Below are positions 14,114 to 24,726 of a stretch of DNA of 64,000 nucleotides, piece after piece. The position numbers were made by a program, and so were the translations under genes. Positions within the stretch are counted from its first letter, which is position 1; every line of letters begins with the position of its first letter. The stretch comes from Poronia punctata. Lineage: Eukaryota; Ascomycota; Sordariomycetes; Xylariales; Xylariaceae. The DNA lies in NCBI GenBank assembly GCA_022579005.1, contig MU401454.1:1-64000 (forward strand), in the 5' to 3' direction. Below the pieces are notes generated by a model, which was not told where the DNA came from, searched no databases, and saw only the letters and a list, made by a program, of their open reading frames with translations.

Positions 14114-16410
14114 TCACTCAGGCTTCCCACTCCTAGAAAGACTCCTAGCCTCACCCGTCCTCGAATTCGTATACCTAACCGTAGCCTCAACATCCGGATC
14201 CCAAGCCCCGTTAAGATCATACGTAGCAGCTGCAGCCGCATCCCCAGGGACAGTATCCGGTGCCTCAACAACCGAAAGTTCCGTCCCTTGCGCAGTCACC
14301 TCAAACACGACATCCGTGAAAGCGAGATCATCGAAATTCGTCACGTTGATCGCAAGGTAATTGTCCTGCATGGAAATAGACAGATATCCATCTGCCAAGC
14401 CGGGATCATTCGATACTGGACGGCCCGCGCGTTTTCCGGGTAACACGCCCGCTCTGTAGGCTGCTCTCTGCGCGGCGAGTGAAGTATCTGAAATTCCACC
14501 GACGACGTAGTTCCGTAGATACGTATTCTGTCCGTCGCCTGAATGGTCTGGTTTCCCGTCGAGTGAGGAGCCGGATTTTCCAAAGTTGTCGAAATACTCG
14601 TTATTCCCCGTGTGGACGTTCCCTGCGCCGAAATTCTGCGCGAGCCACGGACCGGAAGACATGAGGATGTTGTTGGAGGCGGTCATCTCGCTGGATCCTT
14701 CGTCCGTGTATAGGCCGAAATAGGCAGAGTCGTAGACGTAGTTATTCAATATCACCGTTCCCGGGCTAGCGGATAGCGTGTATATCCCGCCGAGATCAGT
14801 ATGCGAGAGTCCGTAGTCGTGGACTAGATTCCCGTCGATGCGGTTATCTTTGCTCGTGGTGGGGGTGTCGTAGCGGGGTTGGTAGTTGTAGAGGCCGCGG
14901 TTCTGGTACTCGTCGCTTCCGCCGGCGTCGTTGGAGCCCCAGCCGTAGTTGTGGCAGATTCCCGAGTATTGCGTGGTGGAGACGTCGTTGTGGGAGATGG
15001 ACGAGTTTTGGAGATATGTCACGAGGATGGGAACGCACGAGCTGTAGAATATCGAGACGTCGTAGAAGATGTTGTTGGATATATCGATGTTGGTGATGGT
15101 CATGCGTTCGTCGCTCGGGTGGTGGCTGTCGGCTTGGACGCCGCCGACGGTGAGACTGTTGCCCATGATTTGCGTAAAGTAGTTGTCTTGCACAGAGACA
15201 TCGCTTGTGCCGAGACCGACTTCGGTCAGGTGGGCGTTGGCGTCGTTACCGATTCCTACGCCGCCTCCGCCGAGTTGGGTGAATGTGCAGTTTGCCAACA
15301 CGATGTTGTTGGCCGCGCTTACCTGGACGGCGCTGAGCATCTGTTGCCAGTGGGGACGGGTCGCTTCGAATTCGGGATAGGAGGAGTCCACTGCCTCTCC
15401 GACATAGGCGCCTGTTTGTTGGTCTACGTAGCCGTATCCTTGGCCGGGCTTTAGCCAGGTCGAGTATGCCTTTTTGATCGAGTTAGTATTGTTGTTACTA
15501 ATAGAGATTGAAGGAGGGCTTTTCTTACAAAAGTGATACCCTCAAAGGTGATATCATGAGCCGGACTATCGTAGGTACCCCCTACCGAGAGAAGTACTTC
15601 CTGAATCCCTAGATAGGCGTCGACGTTGTTCAAGTCCTGGCCGTCGAAAGGCTTGTAATACACCTTGCCACCCTCCGAGTCAAGAAAGAACTGTCCCTCA
15701 TCTCCCAGAAGTGCCTGTGCATTCTGGACGTATACGCCGAAATCAGCGTTGGGATTATTGATGGTATCGTATCCAATGAGTTGATTCTGCCAAGCAGTCT
15801 GCTTCATGACGACTTCCCTCGAGCCGACATGGTCAATGGGTGCATAACGATCGGTAAAGGACGAGATGAAGCGTATCTCGGCGCTCTCGAGCCCATCCGT
15901 GGACATGAGCCAATCGTAATCCCCGCTCGACCAAGTGATGGAGGTGTCGGTATACGTCAGACCATCTCTCTCGATCTTTCTACGGGCAAAGTTGGCCGCT
16001 TTGCCGTCGACATACAAGTTCCTCGACTCGGATCCAGCCGGCACCGATGCCGAGTAGACGCCATTGTCGCCTTGTTCCCAGTCCGTTACCCTGATACCAC
16101 CTGAAATGGTCGCATTGGTGCCGGTCCAGCGAACCCGGAATCCGTTCCCGCCCGAGTCTTCGTCGGTGAATGTAAGTGGGCTTTCTAGGGTGTACTCTCC
16201 TGGGAGCAGATGGACATGTACGTCTTCGGATAAGTCACCAGACACGAGGTCGCGGACGGTTTCCTGAGCCTTTTCGATTGTCTCCAAGGGTGAATCCTCG
16301 CTTGACCCGTCATTTTGGTCTGAGCCGTCTAAAGAAACGTAGATGTCTACGGCAGAGACTAGTTGGAGGAGTAAACCTCCAGCGCAGAAGAGGAGTGAAG
16401 AAAACTTCAT
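14114..16410 (-). CDS. Secreted right-handed parallel beta-helix protein, GH141-type glycoside hydrolase
   Basis: Two exons (16410-15529 and 15469-14114) give 745 residues. The 59-nt intron begins GTAAGA, has an ATACTAAC branch point and ends AAAAAG; joining restores the GITF-AYSTW strand. Residues 1-20 form a signal peptide (hydrophobic core LLFCAGGLLLQL, likely cut after VSA), so it should act outside the cell. The domain starts IYVSLDGSDQNDGSS...SPLETIEKAQ, the usual opening of fungal and bacterial beta-helix enzymes. Then come many N-x-(I/F/Y) ladder repeats (SNNIFYD, HNDVST, LNNYVYD, ASNNILM) and a small C-terminal beta-sandwich-like part. GH141 members act on fucosylated or arabinosylated pectin and xylan side chains; exact specificity cannot be read. 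It diverges from a GH31 alpha-xylosidase and lies near a sugar transporter, supporting a role in plant polysaccharide breakdown. Confidence 0.8.
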
Positions 16411-16496
16411 TTTCCTTTGCTTCCTCTGATTGGAGATACTGTTAATCTAGCAAACAGGACCACGGTTTACCAATACTTCCACATTTTGTTATACTC

Positions 16497-16504
16497 TATT
16501 TATA
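16497..16504 (-). promoter_or_regulatory. TATA box of the beta-helix hydrolase gene
   Basis: The minus strand reads TATAAATA, 87 bp before the ATG at 16410, which is a sensible distance for a fungal core promoter. It lies in the 554-bp divergent promoter shared with the GH31 gene. Confidence 0.45.
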
Positions 16505-16891
16505 TGTAGTTAACAAATGACTCGTTATGGAAGCCAAGGTAGACAACTCGAAGTGGGAATCTCCGGCGGACACCGAGATTGATACTCTATAAAAGCAGGT
16601 ACGAACGGTAGTTGTTTATTCGTAATACTTGGCATTTTTACGGTTTGGTGACTGTAGGTACTCAAATTAATGATCGGGCTTCATTTTCTCCGTTAGGTAC
16701 GTGGTAGATTAGGTAGACTGCCGGAGCGGCAATGCCGTGCCGTATGCGGGGTACCTTACATCTAGACCAGGGGTAAAGGTACTCCGGTGGATGGTTATAG
16801 TCGCATCAATCACGGAAACTCACAATATTGAAAGCGCTAAAATAAGGCTCGATTGACTCTGGGATTGACTACCGAGAGGTGTTGTCGAAAA

Positions 16892-16898
16892 TATAAAG
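16892..16898 (+). promoter_or_regulatory. TATA box of the GH31 gene
   Basis: TATAAAG on the plus strand lies 67 bp before the ATG at 16965 and is followed by the purine-rich leader AAGAGAAGAAAAAGAAG. A second TATAAAA at 16588-16594 is further upstream. Neither has been tested; the call rests on motif and spacing only. Confidence 0.4.
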
Positions 16899-16964
16899 TA
16901 ATGTCACATTCTACTTTATGATAGAGGACTAGGTTACTAAAGAGAAGAAAAAGAAGAAACGAAA

Positions 16965-19464
16965 ATGAAGTTTACATACGGAATATTCTATGACCGAGAA
17001 AACACATCCATCTACAACGCGGTGGAGGTGGGCGAGGTGAAAGAACCGAAACCGGGCCATATCCGGGCCTTGTGCACGACCCGTCATGTGCGAGAAAGAG
17101 GAGACACGTTGAACAAGCCCACGCTAACGGTGAATCTGTCGTCGCCCCTTCCCAACGTAGTAGCTGGCACAGTGTGGCACTTCAAGGGTGCTAGGAAATC
17201 AACCGAACCAAGATTCAATCTCAACCAGGGTTCGAATTCAACTTTCGAACCGCAGATTTCAGATGCGACTTCGACTTTACGGACCGGCGGTCTAACTACT
17301 GTGCTGGATACCCGACCGAATAACTTCCACATCGCCTTTCGCGAGTCCGACACAGGGAAGTTGTTGACCGACCTGGGCTTTGCTAGTGTCCAGTACATTG
17401 TCGGTGCCCCTGGCCGAGGTGTCACCTTTCCTCAAGAGGCTTCGACTAGTATTGCCGACCCGTACTATCGTGCTCCGAACGCGAACTCCAAAGTTCCCTT
17501 CATTGCTCTTTCTTTTGGCTTGGGTGTGAATGAATATGTATATGGTTTGGGGGAGAGGTTCGGTCCGTTTGTCAAAAATGGACAGGAGATTGATATGTGG
17601 AATGAGGATCCAGGGACTTGTTCTCCTTATAGTATGCCATAGCATTTTCTTTTTTTTGTGGGTTGTTTCACGACTAACATTTGTTCAGCTTACAAGAATA
17701 TCCCATTCTACATGACCAATCGAGGGTACGGGATATTCTTCGACCACAGCGATGTCTTGTCATTCGAAGTCCAGAATGAGAAACAGTCAAAGGTGCAAGT
17801 GTCGATCCAAGGCGAGGAATTGAGGTTCTATCTAATTTACGGGCCTACGCCTAAAGATGTATGGCAACATAGACATAGAGTGAAGTCTCGGCATTTACTA
17901 ATAAGAAATCCAGATCCTTTCCAGATATGCCGACATGACTGGACACCCTCCCCTTCCACCTCCGTGGAGTTTCGGACTCTATCTATCGACCTCGTTTCTG
18001 ACGGATTATGATGAGAAGACGGTCATGACACAACTAGATGGAATGGCCGAGAGGAATATCCCAGTATCGGTCCTTCATTTCGACTGCTTCTGGATGAAAG
18101 CTCACACCTGGACAAGCTTCACATTCGACCCCAAATTCTTCCCTGATCCAAAAGGTTTCCTTGGTCGTCTGCATCAGAGGGGTCTCCGCGTATGTGTCTG
18201 GATCAACCCATACATAGCGCAAGAGTCTGAAGTCTTTGACGAAGCGATGGACAAGGGCTATCTGATCAGGAAACTCGACGGATCCATCTGGCAGAGCGAC
18301 ATATGGCAGGCCGGCTTAGGTATAGTCGACTTCACCAACCCAAAAGCCGTCCATTGGTATCAAAATAAACTGCATTATCTTCTGGATATGGGAGTCGATA
18401 CGTTCAAAACCGACTTTGGCGAGCGGATCCCATGGGAAGATGTCTCCTTTCACAATGGCATGGACACTCGGGCAGGCCACAATTACTATTCCCTCCTGTA
18501 CAACAAGACGGTGTACAACGCCATCAGTGAGAGGCGAGGAAGTGACCAGGCCGCTCTCTTCGCCCGCGCAGCCACGCTCGGCGGCCAACAGTTCCCGGTG
18601 CACTGGGGAGGCGACTGCGAGAGCACGTGGGCGGGAATGGCGCAATCGCTTCGCGGCGGGCTCTCCCTCGGCATGAGCGGCTTCGGCTTCTGGTCCCATG
18701 ACATCGGGGGCTTCATGTCCGAGGGCCAAGCAAACACGACTCCCCAACCGGCCATCTATAAACGGTGGCTTCAGTTCGGTCTCCTGTCATCGCATTCGCG
18801 ACTTCATGGCGAGAAGACATACCGCGTACCTTGGCTAGTCGACGACGAGGCAAGTGCCGTGTTGAGCAAGTTCTCGCGTCTCAAGAATAAGCTGATGCCA
18901 TATATATTCGCCCAAGCTATGGACTCCCACCTCCACGGCCTGCCCCTCCTGCGCGCCATGGTGATAGAGTTTCCCGAGGACAGGACCTGTCACACGCTAG
19001 ACACGCAGTACATGTTAGGCGACAGTCTCCTGGTGGCGCCAATCTTTGAAGAACAGGGAGAAGTTACGTATTATGTCCCTGCAGGTCGCTGGATTGGTCT
19101 TCTCGACGGTAAAGTCCGTCAAGGCCCGGCTTGGTTCACCGAGCGGTTCGATAACTTCCATCTTCCCCTTCTTCTGCGCGAGAATAAAGTACTCCTCATT
19201 GGACCGGATAACCGTCCGGATACCGATTGGGCATCCACGCTTAAAACTATCGTAGTCGGTTCTTTATGGACAGCTGAAGGGGATGAGACGATTCTCGAGG
19301 CCAAGGTGCCTCGCGCGAAGAAGATTGGGACGTATGAAGATACTATACAGGTAGTTCTTCGCAATGTGGCTGGCTCTACTAGTATACATAGGATTATAGT
19401 GTCCCAAGAGAGCAAGGGAAATTTGCCAGAACTGTTGGAATTGAGCGAGGACAGGCACCTGTAA
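16965..19464 (+). CDS. GH31 alpha-xylosidase
   Basis: Three exons (16965-17631, 17689-17858, 17914-19464) encode 795 residues; both introns are short GT-AG introns with CTAAC/CTAAT branch points. The N-terminal part is the GH31 beta-sandwich (VYGLGERFGPF, NIPFYMTNRGYGIFFDH). The catalytic barrel follows, with PPWSFGLYLSTSF, VLHFDCFWM and KTDFGERIPW. In this last motif D446 is the expected nucleophile; F-G-E-R-I-P after it is the signature of alpha-xylosidases such as bacterial YicI rather than alpha-glucosidases. D513 in H-W-G-G-D-C is the expected acid/base. There is no signal peptide, so the enzyme is probably intracellular, cutting alpha-xylose from xyloglucan oligosaccharides after uptake. 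The MFS transporter immediately downstream fits that job. Confidence 0.92.
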
Positions 19465-20020
19465 TGGAATGGCTAGTGGGAGGTATGATGAGGTAGACCC
19501 AGGGGTAAAGTCTCCGGTTATGGGGTCGAGTCGGAATCGAGCCGAATTCACTGCCTTTAACTATTAGGTTAGCGTTCGATATATGATTGTTGTCGTCGAC
19601 TGAAGATTCACGATCATATTCTATCTCGTTCGTTCTAATTTCATTGGTATCTATCTACAGCCTATTCTACACTTGTTAAGGATTGTCTAAAAAGACAGAG
19701 AAACCCAACTCTACAAAGTACGCGTAGCAGCAATAAAATGAAACCGACGTTCTACTTACATGCCCATGTAGAATGAACGTCATGCATGCAGTGGAAAGAG
19801 ATAACCCACGAATCCCAATCCGAAGCCGACCCCGGGGGATATTTAGCCGGAAAACCCAGTGTTACACAGCACTCGGGCGACGAATGCGATGTAAGCGTAC
19901 CATATACGATATATATGTCCCAAGGCGCCATGATACTTCCTCAGCAACCATTTTAATTTTTTTATCCTTTATACCTCTTCAGCCAGAGAATATAATTAGT
20001 AAACAACTAACCGACGCAAA

Positions 20021-21685
20021 ATGGTTTCCCTACCCTTCCTCCCCCCCTCGGCCTCGGGATACTGCTACTTCAGCGCTCTATACGTATGCATCGGCTCCCT
20101 CCTCTGGGGCTACGACTCGGGCGTCTTCAGCACCGCGCAAGCCCAAACATATTTCACCTACAAATTCCACCCCAGTCCCGCCGTGCTCGGCGGTATAATC
20201 TCCATCTACACAGCCGGAGGCGCAATCGGCTGTCTATTATCCGTACCCCTAGGAGACCGGATAGGTCGTAGAGGAACGTTGGGGGTAGGGGCCATTATAG
20301 CAATTATTGGCACGGCGTTACAGACTGCTGCGCAGGAGGTTGTCATGTTGGTTTTCGGACGACTTGTTGCCGGGTTGGCGATTGGGATTATATATTTTGC
20401 TATTCCCATGTTTCAGTCGGAGATTGCGCCGGCTACGCATAGGGGTTTGTTTGTGGGATTGCATGCGCAGTTTGTCGGGGTGGGGTACATGCTTTCGAAT
20501 TGGGTGGGTTATGGGGTTTCGTTTTCGGAGGGGGAGTTACCGGTTCGTATTCCTCCCCTTTTCTTTCTTTCTTTCGATCTTTTCCTTACCTACTTGTCAT
20601 ATATATAAAAGAAAAAGAAAAAGAAAAAGAAAAGAAATGTGAGGTGCCAGGGGCTAAAGCTAAGTATATATATATATATATATGTGCAGTACCGTCTATC
20701 AGTAGGCCTACAAATCCTCTGGGCCATCTTCCTATCCGGAAGTATATTCCTAATCCCCGAATCCCCCCGGTACCTGATCAAAAAGGGGCGGACAGAAGAA
20801 GCGGAAATCGTCATGCGACGATTACGCAAGTCCACCAGTTCCCAATCCACCTCCCCCTCCCCCTCCCCCTCCCACCAGAATATAGAACTCGAACAGATGA
20901 AATCCCAAATCAGATGGGAGTCCGAAAACGAAGAAACAGCACTCCTCGCCATCCTGCGCAAACCCTCCTACCGTCGGAGAATATTCCTAGCCAGCGGCGT
21001 CCAAATAGCCCAACAGATCTGCGGAATCAGCGCGATAAACTACTACCAAACAACCATGTACCGCAGTCTCGGCATCCGGGACAACCACACGGTTTTGTTA
21101 TTAGCGGGGATATGGGGAATCACAGGTCCGCTGGCGAATATTTTCTGTCTGGCATTCATCATCGACCGCGTCAATCGGCGGACGTTACTCTTCTGGGGGT
21201 CGGTGGGTATGACTGTCGATATTATCATCGTGCAGGTATTCGTAGCCGTATACGGCGGCGAACCCGACAATAAAATCGCCAACGCGTTTGGGATATTTTT
21301 CCTGATTTTATTCGGGATTATATTCTCGCTTAGTTGGAATTCCGGTAGTCCCGTGTACACGACCGAGGTATTCCCCACGCAGATCCGGGCTTTGGGCGGT
21401 GGGATAGCGACGTTTTGGTCTTTTGTTGTTCAGGTTGTTCTTGCGCAGGCTTCGCCGGTTGGGTTGGGGAATGTCGGGTGGAGGTATTATTTCTTCTTCA
21501 TTGCTTGTAATCTCGCGATTGCGGTGGGTGTTTATGTTTTCTTGCCGGAGACCAAAGGGAAGACGCTTGAGGAGATTAGTGAGATTTTTGGGGATGTTTT
21601 TGTTGCTGGTCATATGGATGGGAGGGAAAAGACGAGGGAGGAAGGGGTGGTGCGTGGAGATGCGAATGTGGAACATGTTGAGTGA
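20021..21685 (+). CDS. MFS sugar transporter, 12 membrane segments
   Basis: Two exons (20021-20542 and 20690-21685) give 505 residues. The acceptor is TGTGCAG; the donor GTTCGT is weaker than usual, but using it joins GELP to YRLSVGLQILWAIFL in frame. Sugar-porter signatures are visible: the loop 2-3 motif GDRIGRRG, PESPRYLIKKGR after segment 6, and the C-terminal PETKGKTLEEI. A large cytoplasmic loop separates the two six-helix halves. It should sit in the plasma membrane and import mono- or oligosaccharides by proton symport. Position next to the alpha-xylosidase suggests it feeds that enzyme or takes up the released sugar; the substrate cannot be read from sequence. The intron carries GAAAAA and TA microsatellite text. 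Confidence 0.88.
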
Positions 21686-21926
21686 GGATGGTGTTATATA
21701 TGTACTAGAATGTGTCGTGGTTACAACTTGGCTGTTGAATCACGATAATAAACTTGAGGCTTTACTTGTTCGGCTCTATATATCATGGCTCTAATACTAC
21801 TCTCTCGAGAGGGGGGGCGTCCTTTGAATTACTTCACATTGAGTCTAATATGTAATATCCCAACCGACATAAAAAGATCGCTCTTTTACATCTTTCCAAT
21901 TGCCCTGGATCTATTTAAAAAAAAAA

Positions 21927-23926
21927 TTAATTCACCATTACCCTAATACCCTTTGTATCAAGTTTAGGCAAAGGAACGAAACAATCATGTAGAATCTCCA
22001 CATCATCCAATCCAGTCTCATAAAGACTCAAGCGCGGGCCGAGACGGCGTAACAATATTGCCGTGACCATGAAGAGTTCCGCATAAGCAAGACTTGGAAA
22101 CATGTTAGTAAAAGGAAAAGAAAAAGAAGTCCAAAAAAAGAAGACTTACTTTATACCAATACATTGCCTACTTCCGCGCGAAAAGGATAGAATGTATTTC
22201 TCCCTACTCCTATCTCTTCTTCCCTGCGCATCGAGCCAACGAGTAGGATCGAATTCTTTCGAATGCGGGAAGAGTTTCTCGTCGTGATGGATGAGTGTCG
22301 AGCTCATACCTACCGGCGTTCCCCTGGGGATGACGTATTCACTCTTGGGAGCAGAGACGTCGCTTGCTGGTTGGTATACCATTGGTCCATCCGGCGAGAC
22401 GCGCTGAAGACGAGTACTGACTCCGTATGATAGTCTTAGTCCTTCACTGATGCAGGCGCTGTAAGGGGAAATGTCAGCAGTAAGCAGCGGAAGTTCGGAG
22501 TCGGTGCACTTATCAGATAGGGGAGCTTCTCTAGCTCGTTACAAGAAGGGTGGGATGTAGGATCTGGGATGGCAGCTTCTAATTCGGTCATGAGATTCTT
22601 GTAGACTGTCCTGTCTCGTAAGATGTAGAATAGGATGACGGAGAGAGCTAGGAAAGAGGTTAGTCGAAAGACGGTATTAGACGGGTAGGTGTTTGTGGAC
22701 GCACTCCAAGCTGTAGTTTCAGTGCCAGCTCCAATGATAATCTGTCCTTCTTGCCACAGTCGTGAAAGTGTCTTTTCGTTTTCTGGCAGATCGCTTTCGA
22801 GAAGCTCATGGAATATGGTGGCGTGTAGATTTTGCTCTTGTGCCAGCGTCTTACCGAGGCCCCTTTGTGCCTGTGTCTCTCGAATCTGGGATTTTACGTC
22901 CTGGCGTTTCGATGTTAGTAGTGCGATGAGACATTCAAACCACAGTCTGAGCTTGGCACTTACACGCTGGAACTGCAGATATATACCCATCTTCGGGTTC
23001 AAAGCAGTGACCCATGAACTAAACGACCCAACATCAGCTCGAACTCCCCTGGGCCACTTGGGATGTAATAACTTACTCGGGAAGCGCTTGCATGAGAGGA
23101 AAGATGAATCTAAACTGCTTGATATAAGGACCGAGATCGGTGCCAGCAACGATGGGAGCATGAAAGTTGGTCTCAAACGACGAATCTTCAAGGAAATCGT
23201 AAGATTTGGCAAAGGCGTACATAGTTACGACGTCGGTGGTGAGACAGCTAAAGGCCATGTTGAGTTGCAAAGGTTTGCGAGTGCCGATATATGTCGATAA
23301 CTGACGGCAGAGCTTATCGATCTTGCTGTGGATGGTGGGTTCTAACTTGGTGACGGAGGCCTTGGAGAAGAACCTGTTCATGGCACCACGTCGTAGACGA
23401 TGCAAGTTGTGATGCACAGTTCCGAAAACGCTCTACATGGTAGATTGACCATTTCTTTAGTCACAATTTAAAAAAAAAAAAAAAAAAAAGAGAGACTATG
23501 AATTCTGACTTCATACCTCGGGAATACTATCACAAATTACATGTTAGTGGACGTCGTCCTCGTCTCAGACTGAAAGCTTACTCATTGTAGGACGTGAACT
23601 TACCCGAATTGACTTGCATAGTACTCGTATTTATCGCGACGAACCGAGCCACCGGCATATACAGTATCGATGAAGCTTGGGTCATTGCAGTGTAGCTCCT
23701 CGGGTGAGATTCTCACGATAGGCCCATATTTATCGTGCATTTCCTGAATCTTAAAGGTATACTGACCACGCTGGACGCCATCGTAATAGAACTCATACCA
23801 GACAGTCGCCGCCGCCAGTTTCGGTCCTGGAAAGCTTGCAAGAGGGTGGAAATAAAGACGGTAGATGACTAACCCTGCCAGGTATAAGATGCCGGCAGCA
23901 CCAAGAAGCGTTATAGTGGACAACAT
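21927..23926 (-). CDS. Cytochrome P450 no. 1 (trichodiene-oxygenase-like); a splice donor appears damaged
   Basis: Eight exons are needed: 23926-23604, 23526-23517 (a 10-nt microexon), 23432-23077, 23018-22964, 22900-22705, 22647-22512, 22458-22150 and 22092-21927, for 516 residues. It has an N-terminal membrane anchor, the proline hinge [11 protein letters not shown], the I-helix GAGTETTAW, the K-helix EGLRL and the haem loop [10 protein letters not shown] with its cysteine ligand. All junctions are canonical except exon 6 to 7. The frame that gives the usual [13 protein letters not shown] text needs the intron to start AAGTGC, without GT. The nearest GT lies 2 nt inside and shifts frame before the haem cysteine. 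This looks like a 2-bp loss from a GTAAGT donor, an assembly error, or a non-canonical intron, so the gene may be non-functional. It resembles class II membrane P450s of the TRI4 type and diverges from the NRPS gene. Confidence 0.8.
22506..22516 (-). other. Defective 5' splice site in P450 no. 1
   Basis: On the minus strand the exon text ...CTGAT is followed directly by AAGTGCACC. Frame and family conservation both put the exon end after CTGAT (22512), where GT should follow. Inserting nothing but GT would recreate a consensus GTAAGT donor. The only real GT (22509-22508) leaves the wrong phase, and the exon 6 frame then runs to a stop inside exon 7. Confidence 0.6.
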
Positions 23927-24726
23927 GGTGACAGTGGAGGGCGGTTGTCGTCACCTGTTACTGAAACACCAAAGATCAATACCTACTGGAGGAACAGTAA
24001 CAATGGTAAGTGAAGGGTTCTCAGTCGTTACGATATAAAAAGACGGCAACTACAAAGTAGCAAAATCCACTCATCGTCGCCATCCCCCCAAGAAGCCGAA
24101 AAGTGAAGCAGGGTTCATTAGCTTGTATCAAGACCAGACTGGACTGGCACGATGTTGAAGGTACTGAAGAATTAACAAAAGGAGTAGTGCCGAGCCCCTG
24201 TACCGTGTACGATAGGGCTATTGGTCGGAAATTGGCGTTGGCTTACAGGGGGCTACAGGCAGGTACGTGGACTGTATCGCGGTACCTGCATAGTGGTCTT
24301 TTAGCCTGCTTCTTAGTACCTAATTCTATACTCAGGTTGCCCCGAGTGTTCCATCTTCAACTTTCTCCCTATCCGAGACTCCGAGGAATATCGTTCAACA
24401 ACATCGTCAGGTCAAGTCTACGCTTTTAGGCAAATTCTCTACTTATCCCAAAATCTTTCCTCAAGGGGAGTAATTTGCAATATTGTTTCCCCCAAGATGC
24501 GTAAAAAGATGTTGCATCTTCCCAGACGACGTGTCGTCGTAGAATCTTGATACCTTGGACCATGGCACGACTGATTGACTGATTGACTGACGTCCAGCAT
24601 ATTGAGAATAGAGTAACCAATCTCTAATACAGCCATAATCCGTAATCCATACCATTAGTCTATACCATATCTACCATCACATCTCCATCTTGCCGTGTCG
24701 CTGTATCATCTCCATCTCTCTTCTCC

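Noticed and set aside
16411..16964. XlnR/XYR1-type GGCTAA sites in the divergent GH promoter
   Set aside because: None found; one GCGGGG CreA-like hexamer (16746-16751) is too short to call.
20500..21273. 257-codon plus-strand frame overlapping the sugar transporter
   Set aside because: It is a shifted-frame shadow of the MFS exons plus the intron; its composition is repetitive P/R/I with no domain.
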